Translations under genes and position numbers: made by a program
Notes under the pieces: generated by a model
What the model saw: only the letters and a program-made list of their open reading frames with translations
What the model was told of the DNA's origin: nothing
Database searches by the model: none
Source of the DNA: a bacterium
GTDB lineage: Bacteria > Actinomycetota > Acidimicrobiia > Spongiisociales > Spongiisociaceae
NCBI GenBank assembly: GCA_028820935.1
Contig: JAPPHZ010000031.1
Coordinates: 1 to 64,000, forward strand
DNA length: 64,000 bases
Direction of reading: 5' to 3'
Shown here: one piece after another, positions 1 through 8,458 of the stretch
Numbering within the stretch: position 1 is the first letter of the stretch
Layout: each line of letters starts with the position of its first letter

Positions 1-952
1 GGGCCACCAGGGCGATGATGATGCCCGTGAAACCGATGCCCTCGGCGATGTCGAGCTGGACACGATGGTGGAGCCCCAGCAACTCCCCGGCGCCGGCAAT
101 GCCGGCCAGAGCTCCCGAGATGGCCATGGTGGCGAGGGTCACGGTACCCACCCTGATGCCCTTGTAGCGGGAGGCGACCACGTTGGAGCCGATCCCCCTT
201 ATCTCGTATCCCAGGGTGGTGCGCCTGATGAGCCAGTAGACCACCAGCGCGGCGATCAGCGCGATGGCGAACCCCCAGTGAAGGCGGCTGCCGGTGACGA
301 AACGGGGCAGGTAGGTGGTGTCCGCCATCCGTACGGTCTGGTAGTAGAAGGTGTCGGGCGACTGCCAGGGTCCGGCCAGCAGGTAGGAGAGGATGTAAAG
401 GATCACGAAGTTGAGCATGACCGTGGTAAGGATCTCGTTGGTCCCGTACCGAACCAGCAGCCCGCTGGCCACCGATGCCCAGGCGGCGCCCGCGATGGCG
501 GCGAAGATGAACATCAACACGAAGAGCAGCGGTGCCGGTAGCCCTCCCCAAAGGTCGTAGACGAACCAGGTACCCATAACACCGGCGAAGAACTGTCCCT
601 CGCCGCCGATGTTCCAGACCCCGGCCCGGAAGGCGATCGCAGCCGCCAAGCCCGTGAGGATCAGCGGTGTCGCCTGTACCAGGGTCTCCAGGGTGGACTC
701 CCGGGTGCCGAAGGCGCCGTTGTACAGGGCGGCGAACGAATCGGCCGGACTCTTTCCGATGAACAGCACCAGGCCGGCAATGATGGCCACCGCCGCCGCG
801 AGAGCGGCGATCAGTGCGAGGACCTCGTGCCAAGGGCGGACTATGAGCCTCTTCTCGATCCGCCAAGCGCCGGGATGGAACAACATCGACAGCGGATCCC
901 GGCGGCCGCCGCCGTCCGGCGTCTGGAGCTCGGAAGGGGCTTGATCGGTCAT
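1..952 (-). CDS. BMP/nucleoside-type ABC transporter permease (partial, C-terminus off left edge)
   Basis: Integral membrane subunit of a BMP-family ABC importer (BPD_transp_2 type, as in nucleoside/simple-sugar systems). About 317 codons are visible from the ATG at 952. A cytoplasmic N-terminus of about 40 residues is followed by a hydrophobic segment at about residues 43-65 (AALAAAVAIIAG region) and the family hallmark FRAGVWNIGGEGQ at residues 108-120. Further hydrophobic segments follow. The start overlaps the stop of the upstream ATPase gene by ATGA, so the two are translationally coupled, and the order lipoprotein-ATPase-permease is the usual one. Substrate cannot be read from sequence; nucleosides are the best-supported guess for the family. 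Confidence 0.85.
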   Translation of the reverse strand, partial: MTDQAPSELQTPDGGGRRDPLSMLFHPGAWRIEKRLIVRPWHEVLALIAALAAAVAIIAGLVLFIGKSPADSFAALYNGAFGTRESTLETLVQATPLILTGLAAAIAFRAGVWNIGGEGQFFAGVMGTWFVYDLWGGLPAPLLFVLMFIFAAIAGAAWASVASGLLVRYGTNEILTTVMLNFVILYILSYLLAGPWQSPDTFYYQTVRMADTTYLPRFVTGSRLHWGFAIALIAALVVYWLIRRTTLGYEIRGIGSNVVASRYKGIRVGTVTLATMAISGALAGIAGAGELLGLHHRVQLDIAEGIGFTGIIIALVA

Positions 953-2475
953 GCAGCTGATCCCGCCTCGACGGTATCGGCGCCGGCCATGCTCAGGCCG
1001 AGGGACTGGAGGTCGGCCTGCTCCGGGGTGGTCTCCGAGACGATCCGGCCGTCGTAGATCACCGCGATCCGGTCGGAGAGTTGGAAGATCTCGTCCAAGT
1101 CCTCGGACATCAACAGCACCGCTGAGCCACGCTCCCGCTCCTCGAGCAACCTGCGCCTGACGTACTCGCTGGCGGAGATGTCCAGCCCGCGGGTGGGCTG
1201 GTGAGCCACCAGCAGCCGCGGCTCCCCGGACAGCTCACGGGCCATGATCACCTTTTGCAGATTGCCGCCCGATAGGGTCCGGGTGAGTTGGGACGCAGAG
1301 GGAGTCCTGATGTCGAACCCCTCTATCGACTCGGCGGCGAAGCCGTCGATGGCGCCCCGGTTGAGCACCCCACCCCTGGAGAAGGGCCTTGAGCGGTGAC
1401 GGCCCAACACGAGGTTCTCCTTGACCTTGAAGTCCATCAGGAGTCCCTGTGCGATACGATCGGCCGGCACGCTGGCCATCCCCAGCTGCCCGATCCGGTT
1501 GGCGGACATCTCGGCGATGCCCACCCCGCCTATCCGGATGGCGCCGGCGGAGGGCTTCTCGACCCCTACCAGCGCGTCGAAGAGTGCGTTCTGACCGTTG
1601 CCGGAGACACCGGCGAGGCCGACCACCTCCCCGGCATGGACGCTGAGGGAGAGACCCTTCAGAGAGCCACGCCCGGTGACGCTGGCGAGATGGATCCCGT
1701 CCACTTCGAGGACCACCTCGCCGGGACGCGACCGCTCCTTGTCGAACTGGAACAGCACCTCCCGGCCCACCATCATCTGGGCCAGATCCCGCATCTCGAC
1801 ATCGGCTGTATCTACGGTTCCGACCACCTTGCCGAGACGCAAGACGGTCACGCGGTCGGACAGTTCCATGACCTCTTTGAGCTTGTGGGTGATCAGGATG
1901 ATGGTCAGGCCCTCGTCCCGCATCCGGCGAAGGATCCGGAAGAGCTCCTGGACCCCTTGGGGGGTGAGAACCGCGGTCGGTTCATCGAGGATCAGGACTT
2001 CCACGCCGAAGTAGAGGGTCTTGAATATCTCGACCCATTGCTGCTCCCCTACGGACAACCGGCCCACCTCGGCGTCGGGATCTATCTCCACGTCATAGTT
2101 TTGGAAGAACTCGTTGAGCCGGTCCTTTACCTCCGATAGATCGAGCCACTGGTTGGCCGAGGTCCCGATGACCACGTTCTCCACCACCGACATCGGGGGG
2201 ACCAGTTCGAAGTGCTGGTGCACCATGCCGATACCGGCGGCGATGGCGTCTCTAGGCGTATGCAGCTCGAGCGTCTCGCCCCTGAAGGTGACCGACCCCT
2301 CGTCGGGCCGGTAGACCCCGTAGAGAATGTCGGCCAGGGTGGTCTTGCCGGCGCCGTTCTCGCCGAGCAGGCAGTGGATCTCGCCGCGGCGGATGTCGAC
2401 GCTCACCGCGTCGTTGGCGACCACCCCAGGGAAGCGCTTCGTGACCCGATCCACAGCCAGGATCGTCTCAGTCAC
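949..2475 (-). CDS. BMP-type ABC transporter ATP-binding protein (two nucleotide-binding domains)
   Basis: 508-residue cytoplasmic ATPase with duplicated ABC domains, the architecture of nucleoside and simple-sugar importers. Domain 1 has Walker A GENGAGKT at residues 38-45, the signature LSVGEQQ and Walker B LILDEPTAVL. Domain 2 keeps LSGGNLQK but has a weak Walker A (GVSGNGQ) and AHQPTRGLD in place of the usual Asp-Glu, the asymmetry typical of this family, so only the first site is expected to hydrolyse ATP well. It lies 45 bases after the lipoprotein gene and overlaps the permease by ATGA, which places it in one operon. Confidence 0.9.
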   Translation of the reverse strand: MTETILAVDRVTKRFPGVVANDAVSVDIRRGEIHCLLGENGAGKTTLADILYGVYRPDEGSVTFRGETLELHTPRDAIAAGIGMVHQHFELVPPMSVVENVVIGTSANQWLDLSEVKDRLNEFFQNYDVEIDPDAEVGRLSVGEQQWVEIFKTLYFGVEVLILDEPTAVLTPQGVQELFRILRRMRDEGLTIILITHKLKEVMELSDRVTVLRLGKVVGTVDTADVEMRDLAQMMVGREVLFQFDKERSRPGEVVLEVDGIHLASVTGRGSLKGLSLSVHAGEVVGLAGVSGNGQNALFDALVGVEKPSAGAIRIGGVGIAEMSANRIGQLGMASVPADRIAQGLLMDFKVKENLVLGRHRSRPFSRGGVLNRGAIDGFAAESIEGFDIRTPSASQLTRTLSGGNLQKVIMARELSGEPRLLVAHQPTRGLDISASEYVRRRLLEERERGSAVLLMSEDLDEIFQLSDRIAVIYDGRIVSETTPEQADLQSLGLSMAGADTVEAGSAA

Positions 2476-2520
2476 CGAATTCGCTCCCCTGAGGTATCGG
2501 ATTCATCGGGTGATAGGGCC

Positions 2521-3708
2521 CTACTCGGGCGGATCCGTCTTCAGTTCCACCCTCAGGAGCCCGCCCAGTATGGCCGCTTCGGCCTGGGCAACACCGTCTT
2601 GGACCTCAGCCGGAACCAGGTCGCTGATCTCTCCGAGCGACGACCCACCATCGACCATCGAGGTGTAGACGATCCGCTCCATCGGGGCATCGTACGGAAC
2701 GCCCTCGGTCGTGTAGGCGTACCAGGCGTCAACCAGGTCCATGAAGGCGGTGTCCCAGCGGGCGACCGCGCTGGTCAGCACCACCGGCGACAGCCCGAGC
2801 TGATCGGTGAAGTGTCCGAAGCCGAACACACCGTCCGCCTCCTCGATGGCAGCGAAGGGGCCGAAGCGCTCGGCATAGATCATGTCGGAACCGGCCGCGA
2901 TCTGGGCGGCAGCCGCCTCCTGGGCCGTGGCGGGGTCGAACCAGCTCTCGATGTAGGCCACATCGAACGTGATCTCACCCTTGCCCATCTGCTGGGCCAC
3001 GAACCTGGCGCCGTCTATGAACGCGTTGAGCGGGCCGTTGACGTTGGGGAACGGGAAAGCCGCCACCCCGCTGACGTGGTTGGTTTGGGTCATGGCCCCG
3101 GCGATGATCCCGGCCAGGTAGGCGGGCTCGTGGATGAACACGTCGATCCAGTAACCGTTACCGCCGGTCGGCTCGTTGCCGGATCCGGAGAAGGCGAACA
3201 GGATGTCCGGGAAGTCATCCTTGACCGCGGCGACCGCGTCCGAGTAGGTGCTGTGACCGACGATGATCTCGTAATCACCGGTCTGGGCCAGGTCCCGGAT
3301 CACCCGCTCACCGTCAGCGTAGGGGATCTCCTCGATCTGCTCCAGGGTAATGGTCAACCCGTGGGGCATCTCCTCGGCCACCCGGTGGACCGAGTCTATG
3401 AAGGTGGCGTACCAGCCTTCTTCCTTGGTGCCCAGCATGATCATGGCGACGTCCAACTCGGTCGGACCCATCGGCGCTTCTTCGTCGGGCTCCGTCATCT
3501 CGGCCTCGGTCGTAGCGGGCGCCGCAGCCGTAGTGGTCGGGGCGGCCGTAGTGGTCGGGGCGGCCGTAGTGGTCGGAGCAGCCGTAGTGGTGGGCGCCGC
3601 AGTGGTTGCGGCAGGTTCGTCGTCCCCGCCGCAGGCACCCGCCACCAGAGCCAGGGCGGTCAGCATCGTCACCAGGGTCAAGACCCGGCGGTCCATGAGC
3701 TTCCTCAT
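2521..3708 (-). CDS. BMP-family substrate-binding lipoprotein
   Basis: 395-residue periplasmic-binding-type lipoprotein that captures the substrate for the adjacent ATPase and permease. The start at 3708 is chosen over an in-frame one at 3789 because AGGAGG lies about 10 bases upstream and because the resulting signal peptide is sensible: Lys/Arg start, hydrophobic core, then LVAGAC with lipid-bearing Cys26. A linker of Thr/Ala/Pro repeats follows, then the BMP fold (PF02608 type) with motifs such as YIESWFDPATAQEAAAAQI. First gene of the operon. It is clearly paralogous to the orphan lipoprotein at 7206-8303. Confidence 0.9.
   Translation of the reverse strand: MRKLMDRRVLTLVTMLTALALVAGACGGDDEPAATTAAPTTTAAPTTTAAPTTTAAPTTTAAAPATTEAEMTEPDEEAPMGPTELDVAMIMLGTKEEGWYATFIDSVHRVAEEMPHGLTITLEQIEEIPYADGERVIRDLAQTGDYEIIVGHSTYSDAVAAVKDDFPDILFAFSGSGNEPTGGNGYWIDVFIHEPAYLAGIIAGAMTQTNHVSGVAAFPFPNVNGPLNAFIDGARFVAQQMGKGEITFDVAYIESWFDPATAQEAAAAQIAAGSDMIYAERFGPFAAIEEADGVFGFGHFTDQLGLSPVVLTSAVARWDTAFMDLVDAWYAYTTEGVPYDAPMERIVYTSMVDGGSSLGEISDLVPAEVQDGVAQAEAAILGGLLRVELKTDPPE
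3527..3598. repeat. Four tandem 18-bp units inside the lipoprotein linker
   Basis: Four consecutive 18-base units beginning GCCGTAGTGGTCGG, the last two slightly diverged, encode the repeated Thr-Thr-Ala-Ala-Pro linker behind the lipidated cysteine on the minus strand. It is a coding low-complexity spacer and a likely site of length variation between strains. Confidence 0.85.
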
Positions 3709-3872
3709 AAGGACTATCCTCCTCTTTTTCGGTCGCTTCTCACCAGGAGTGCGATCTTCTCTCCGCCCGAGGCTCCTCCGGGTTGGCAACTATTGGGCAC
3801 CCTGGCCCTCGGATCACGAAGCGTGACTCATCGAAGGATAGCGAGCGGCCCGCAGATCATCATGTCGTTTGT

Positions 3873-5477
3873 TCAGTTGCGGGAGAGAACCGGCTTTCCG
3901 AGGATCCGGTACGGAGGCCACCAGCGTTCCATGCCGAGATCGTCGACGATGACGTTGGCCGCGTTGTAGCCGGGACCGAAGTGGATCGAACCGCCCGGAT
4001 GGCAGGCCGAACCGCACATGTAGAGGCCCTCTATAGGGGTGCGGTAGCCACTGGCTTCGGGGAAGGGCCGGTTGATGCCCCACTGGTCGTTGGTGTAAGC
4101 GCCCTGGCGGCATCCCCCGCCGACCATGTTGATGATCCGGTTCTGGATGTCGTCGGGGGTGTAGGCGTAGGTCGCCAGCATGTTGTCCCTGGTGAGGTTG
4201 GGCGCGTACTCGGCCCAGCGGGCCCGCATCCTCTCCAGCAGCTCGTCCTTGATGTCGTCGTACGTCTTGGCGCCGTTCTCCAGCTTGTCGGCCGGGGGGC
4301 CGAACTGCCAGAACAGCAGGGTGTGGCCGCCCGCGGGCGCGTAGGAAGGGTCGATCACGGTGTGGCAGCAGGCGTCTCCGCCCAGCGCCGAAGGTATCCG
4401 ACCGTTGCCGATCTCCTCCCAGTGCCGGTCGAGTTCCTCGAGGGTGTTCACCCCGAAGAAGATGGCCAGGCCCTTGTTGGCCTCCTCCGAGTACTTGGTG
4501 GAGTAGTCGGGCGCAACCGCCGAGGCGGCGTGGAAACCGAAGAGCGCGGTGTGGTACTCGATCTCCCACTCCCGGCAGCGTTCGACGATGTCGGAAGAGA
4601 GGTGCTCCTCCCCCACCATCTGCAGGAAGGTGGCCGGCGGGTCCACGGCCGAGGCCACGAACTTCTCGGCACGGAAAGTCTTCCCTTCGGAGGTGCGGAC
4701 GCCCACCGCCCGGCCTCCCTCGATGATGATCTTGTCCACATGCTCCCCGGTGAGGATGACACCGCCGTTGGCATGGAAGAACGCGGCCAGGGACTGGGCG
4801 ATCTGGTGAGTCCCGCCCCTCACGATGCTCAGGCGGGGCGAGGCGGCGTAGCGCATGAAGAAGTCCCCCACCCCGGTGGCGAAGTCGGGCATCCCCCGCA
4901 CGCAGGCGTTCATGGCGATCCAGGTCTTGAGGCGATCGCTCTCGTAGAGGTAGTCGAGCAACTCGCGGCCGCTCATGTCGCACATCTTCTGGTATTCCGC
5001 CCGATCGGCGCCGTCCAGTCCCCGACCACGCTCCGGAGTAGGTCTCGGCGGGGCGTAGAACTCCTCCTCCACCTTGGTGAGGAAGCGGTGGTAGATGTCC
5101 TCCATCGTGTCCAGGTCCGCCTTGGGAATGACGTCCTTGAACTGGCGGTAGGTCCGCTGCGGGTCGTCGGTATAGGTCAGGAGCTCGGCGCCGTCCTCGA
5201 ACAGGTAGGCCCGCTCCACCTCGCCGCGCATCAGCTTGAGTCCGTAGCGATGTAGCTCGAAGTCCTGGTGGGGAGGCCCGTAGGACCAGATGAAGTTAGC
5301 ATGCAGGTTGTGGTAGTAGCCGGGCTTGGTGACCTCCTCGGTGATGGTCGCACCGCCGTACGCCAGCCTCCGCTCGAGAACAAGTGTGCGCAGGCCCTGG
5401 CGCGCCATGTATCCGCCCAGGGTCAGTCCGTTGTAGCCGCCACCGATGATGATGCCGTCAAAGGTCCCGTCCGCCAC
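3873..5477 (-). CDS. FAD-dependent oxidoreductase, phytoene-desaturase/PYROXD2-like
   Basis: 534-residue flavoprotein of the NAD(P)/FAD-dependent amine-oxidase/phytoene-desaturase superfamily. A Rossmann dinucleotide motif IIIGGGYNG at residues 9-17 is followed by an acidic residue after LVLE. The C-terminus carries the second FAD-contact region (GLYMCGSACHPGG, near residue 480). The GTG at 5477 has GGAGGAG five bases upstream, which decides the start. Specific substrate is not identifiable; carotenoid biosynthesis is unlikely because no crt genes are nearby. It is transcribed towards the BMP operon but is separated from it by about 165 bases, so co-transcription is uncertain. Confidence 0.8.
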   Translation of the reverse strand: MADGTFDGIIIGGGYNGLTLGGYMARQGLRTLVLERRLAYGGATITEEVTKPGYYHNLHANFIWSYGPPHQDFELHRYGLKLMRGEVERAYLFEDGAELLTYTDDPQRTYRQFKDVIPKADLDTMEDIYHRFLTKVEEEFYAPPRPTPERGRGLDGADRAEYQKMCDMSGRELLDYLYESDRLKTWIAMNACVRGMPDFATGVGDFFMRYAASPRLSIVRGGTHQIAQSLAAFFHANGGVILTGEHVDKIIIEGGRAVGVRTSEGKTFRAEKFVASAVDPPATFLQMVGEEHLSSDIVERCREWEIEYHTALFGFHAASAVAPDYSTKYSEEANKGLAIFFGVNTLEELDRHWEEIGNGRIPSALGGDACCHTVIDPSYAPAGGHTLLFWQFGPPADKLENGAKTYDDIKDELLERMRARWAEYAPNLTRDNMLATYAYTPDDIQNRIINMVGGGCRQGAYTNDQWGINRPFPEASGYRTPIEGLYMCGSACHPGGSIHFGPGYNAANVIVDDLGMERWWPPYRILGKPVLSRN

Positions 5478-5728
5478 AACTCCTCCATTCCCCTGGTCGA
5501 GTAACTGAATATTGGTGCCATCTATATTGATCTGTCAAACGGCCCGGTCCATGGCCCTTGCCTCGACAGGATGGTTCCCGAAGGAGCGGGGTTGGTCGCG
5601 ATCAAGGGTCTTGACCGCCACTGCCCGAGCGGATACGTTGACCGCACAGATACGATAAGGCGCTCGGTGGCTGCTTCCGGCTCGCGGGACCATGCCGGAC
5701 GAGCCAGCACAGAGTGAGGTCCCCCGCT

Positions 5729-6133
5729 ATGACTGTCATGCAAGAGACCACCGTCACGGAGCGAGTGGCTCAGGCGCTGGAGTTCATGGATCAGGCGGAG
5801 GCCGAGTTCGCGGTGGGCGACACCCGCCAGGGCGCCGAGAAGCTCTACGGCGCGTCCGTCCAGGCTGTCATGGCCGCGTCCATCCAGCGCGGCTGGGACT
5901 ACAACTCCCATCGAGCCAACAAGAACGCCGCCCGGCAGTTGGCCAAGGAATATGAGGACCCGTTCCTGTCCACCGGGTTCACCGCCGCTGAGAAGCTCCA
6001 CATCCATTTCCATCACGGCGGCATGGAGGACTACCAGATCACCACCGATCGGCATGACGTACGGTCCTACGTGGAGCGCATGCTGAAGCTGGTGGATGAG
6101 TACGAAGTGAACTGCGCGGTAGAGAGGGGCTGA
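5729..6133 (+). CDS. PaREP1/HEPN-like small protein
   Basis: 134-residue all-helical protein resembling the PaREP1 family (HEPN-fold, common in archaea and some bacteria). The pattern A-E-F-x-x-GD-x-x-Q-G-A-E-K-L-Y-G-A near residues 30-47 and RGW-x-x-x-SHR near residue 60 are the recognisable parts; a second helical half (AEKLHIHFHHGG, then DVRSYVERMLKLVDEYE) completes the domain. The ATG at 5729 is preferred over the GTG at 5714 because GTGAGG lies 8-9 bases upstream. Function of PaREP1 proteins is unknown; some HEPN relatives are RNases or toxin components. No antitoxin-like partner is adjacent. Confidence 0.6.
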   Translation: MTVMQETTVTERVAQALEFMDQAEAEFAVGDTRQGAEKLYGASVQAVMAASIQRGWDYNSHRANKNAARQLAKEYEDPFLSTGFTAAEKLHIHFHHGGMEDYQITTDRHDVRSYVERMLKLVDEYEVNCAVERG

Positions 6134-6230
6134 AAGACCGGATGGGGTTAGCCTGCCACCGTGGTACCCCGTTTCGTAATCAAGCGCACCGACCGGCAGG
6201 CGGCCGGTCCAGACGACCTCAAGGAACGTC

Positions 6231-7121
6231 ATGGGTAGGGCCCAACGCCGCAAGCAGGAGAATCGCCTGCGCCGGCTCGAGGAGGTCAAGGCGGCCGAGC
6301 AACGGCGCGGCGGGCGGCGCAGAAATGTCGCGATCGGGACGGGCGCTTTGGTGGTCGTCGCGCTGGCGGCTCTGTTCCTGATCCTTCAAGCAGCGCCGGA
6401 CGGCGAGACATCGGTAGCAGTCGACACGACCGGAGCCACCGTGCTCGACGCGGCCGAAGGCACGGTGGCGGATGTTCGCGCCGAGGATGGACCTTCCGGT
6501 GCCGGCGCCGTTCCGGAGGGCTGCCCGGCGCCGGACGGAAGCGACGGGCCAAGGCTCGACTTCGACGGCCCACCACCGATGTGTATTGATCCCGCGGCGG
6601 GCTACACCGCGGTGTTCCACACCAGCGAAGGGGAGATGCGTTTCGAGTTGACACCGGCCGACACGCCCCAAACGGTCAACAATTTCGTCACCCTTGCCCG
6701 CTGGGGCTATTACGACGGCACCCTTCTATTCCGGACCGACCCGTCGATCGACATCATCCAGGGCGGTTCCCCACACACCAACAGCCCATCCGATCCGGGA
6801 CCGGGCTACACCATCCCGGATGAGCCGCCGTTCGCGCTGGATCCGGACACCGGCCGGCCCGTCGGTCCGTACAGTTACCAGCCCGGTCAGTTGGTCATGG
6901 CTCGATCGGCGGGCTTCGACTCAGGGGGCGCCCAGTTCTTCATAACCACCGGCCCCAACGCCGCCCTGCTCGACAGTCAGGGTGTCTACGTGGTGTTCGG
7001 GACCACCGACGCGACCGGGCTGGAGGTGGCGCGCTCGATCATGGATCTCCATGTGGCCACCGGCGATATGGGCGGAGCACCCTCGAGAGACGTGGTGGTC
7101 TACTCCGTTGCCATCGAGTGA
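6231..7121 (+). CDS. Membrane-anchored cyclophilin-type peptidyl-prolyl isomerase
   Basis: 296 residues. A basic N-terminal stretch (residues 1-32), one transmembrane helix at about 33-52 and a linker precede a cyclophilin domain (about 120-296), so the isomerase probably sits outside the membrane and helps fold exported proteins. Family motifs are visible: TVNNFVTLAR, YYDGTLLFR, IIQGGSP, GAQFFIT. The usual Phe-His-Arg of the active site reads Leu-Phe-Arg, so the catalytic Arg appears kept and the His is replaced. AAGGA lies six bases before the ATG. It is convergent with the lipoprotein gene at 7206. Confidence 0.85.
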   Translation: MGRAQRRKQENRLRRLEEVKAAEQRRGGRRRNVAIGTGALVVVALAALFLILQAAPDGETSVAVDTTGATVLDAAEGTVADVRAEDGPSGAGAVPEGCPAPDGSDGPRLDFDGPPPMCIDPAAGYTAVFHTSEGEMRFELTPADTPQTVNNFVTLARWGYYDGTLLFRTDPSIDIIQGGSPHTNSPSDPGPGYTIPDEPPFALDPDTGRPVGPYSYQPGQLVMARSAGFDSGGAQFFITTGPNAALLDSQGVYVVFGTTDATGLEVARSIMDLHVATGDMGGAPSRDVVVYSVAIE

Positions 7122-7205
7122 ACCCCGGCGCCGGACGATGCACTCGATGCCGGGGGGACGGTTACCACCGCCTCCCCGGTCGAGAAACTCTCTGTGAAAC
7201 CCCGG

Positions 7206-8303
7206 TTACTCGGGTGGAGCGTCGTTGAGGTCCACCACCAGGTCGCCGGACAGTATCTGGTCCCGGGCCTCGAGCACCTTGTCGTGCACGTCTGCGGGCA
7301 CCAGCGCCTCGTTGAGAGGAGCGATGTCGCCGCCGCCTTGCGGCATGTGGAACATGATCCGCTCCATCGGCGCGTTCATCGGAACGCCGTTGGCCATCTG
7401 GTCCCACCAGCCGTCGATCGTCACCTCGATGGCCTGGTCCCACTTGGCCACAGTGCTGGTGAGCACCACGTCGGGCGCAAGGAACTGAACGTCGACGAGG
7501 TCGCCCACCCCGTAGACACCCGCCTCCTCGGCAGCCTCGAAGACACCGAAGACGATGGCGTAGAGCACGTCGGCGCCCGCCGCGATCTGGGCCGCGGCGG
7601 CCTCCTTGGCGGTGGCGGGATCCCACCAGCTCTCGATGAACGTGACCTCGAAGTCCACATCGGGGTTGACCGACCGCGCACCGGCAAGATACCCGTTGAT
7701 GGGGGCGTTGACGTTGGGGAACGGGAAGTTGGCGACGACGCCGATCTTGTCGGTCTCGGTCATCATACCCGCCGCGACCCCCGTCAGGTAGGCGGGTTCG
7801 TGGATGAAGGTGTCGATCCAGAATGCGTTGCCGCCCAGCGGATCATTGCCGGACCCCGCATAGACGAAGAGGATGTCCGGGTGGTCGTCCATCACTGCTG
7901 AGACCGCGTCGCTGTACGTGCTGCTACCCAAGATCATCTCGTAATTGCCGCTGGCGGCCAGATCGCGGAAGATCCGCTCGCTGTCGCCGTACTCGATGTT
8001 CTCGAACCATTCGGTCGAGATCTCCAGGCCGTAGGGCGCCTTCTCGGCGAGACGTTCCAGCGAGTGCAGCATCGACTGGTACCACGGGTCGTCGATTGGG
8101 CCCGGCGCGATGAAGGCCACCCGCATCACCGATGGCGCCTCCGGCTCGGGCGCGGCGGTTGTAGTAGGTGCAGCAGTGGTCGCGGGTGCCGCCGTCGTCG
8201 CAGGCGCCGCCGTCGTGGTCGGCGCGTCGTCCGCTCCACACGCCGCGCCAACGACAGCGAGAACAAGGGTAAGGCTGAATAACGGGGTTCTTAGCAGTCT
8301 CAT
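7206..8303 (-). CDS. Orphan BMP-family substrate-binding lipoprotein
   Basis: 365-residue lipoprotein. The start at 8303 follows AGGGAGGG and yields a signal peptide ending VGAAC with lipid-bearing Cys22, a Thr/Ala/Pro linker and the BMP fold. It shares long stretches with the lipoprotein at 2521-3708 (for example FIESWWDPATAKEAAAAQI versus YIESWFDPATAQEAAAAQI), pointing to duplication and divergence. No ATPase or permease lies beside it, so it may feed the BMP transporter at 1-3.7 kb or one elsewhere. It is divergent from the amidohydrolase at 8459, with a repeat-bearing promoter region between them. Confidence 0.87.
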   Translation of the reverse strand: MRLLRTPLFSLTLVLAVVGAACGADDAPTTTAAPATTAAPATTAAPTTTAAPEPEAPSVMRVAFIAPGPIDDPWYQSMLHSLERLAEKAPYGLEISTEWFENIEYGDSERIFRDLAASGNYEMILGSSTYSDAVSAVMDDHPDILFVYAGSGNDPLGGNAFWIDTFIHEPAYLTGVAAGMMTETDKIGVVANFPFPNVNAPINGYLAGARSVNPDVDFEVTFIESWWDPATAKEAAAAQIAAGADVLYAIVFGVFEAAEEAGVYGVGDLVDVQFLAPDVVLTSTVAKWDQAIEVTIDGWWDQMANGVPMNAPMERIMFHMPQGGGDIAPLNEALVPADVHDKVLEARDQILSGDLVVDLNDAPPE

Positions 8304-8385
8304 CTTTGGTCCCTCCCTGGTCCGGAAGCGGGTGCGTCCGTGGAGTCCGGCGTCCGGTCGCACCGGCCGCTGTCTTCCGCTCGCG

Positions 8386-8415
8386 ATATCACTCTCAGCA
8401 ATATCACTCTCGGCA
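8386..8415. promoter_or_regulatory. Tandem 15-bp direct repeat in a divergent promoter region
   Basis: ATATCACTCTCAGCA is followed immediately by ATATCACTCTCGGCA (one mismatch), then an AT-rich stretch. The repeat lies between the divergent lipoprotein and amidohydrolase genes, where a shared operator for a dimeric regulator would be expected. Regulatory role is an inference. Confidence 0.45.
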
Positions 8416-8458
8416 ATAATACACTCCAGTCCGAACGCGCGTAGGAGTGAGGCACCAA

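Noticed and set aside
3527-3598. CRISPR-like array
   Set aside because: Units are contiguous 18-mers without spacers and lie in the coding linker of a lipoprotein.
2212-3969. Long plus-strand open frame of 585 codons opposite the BMP genes
   Set aside because: His/Arg/Gly/Val-rich translation with no domain, antisense to two clear genes; a frame kept open by GC-rich third positions.
3814-4983. 389-codon open frame inside the FAD oxidoreductase on the same strand
   Set aside because: Arg/His-rich frame-shifted reading of the oxidoreductase, whose own frame has clear FAD motifs at both ends.
5522-6289. 255-codon minus-strand open frame over the PaREP1-like gene
   Set aside because: No domain and antisense to a gene with good ribosome site and family match.
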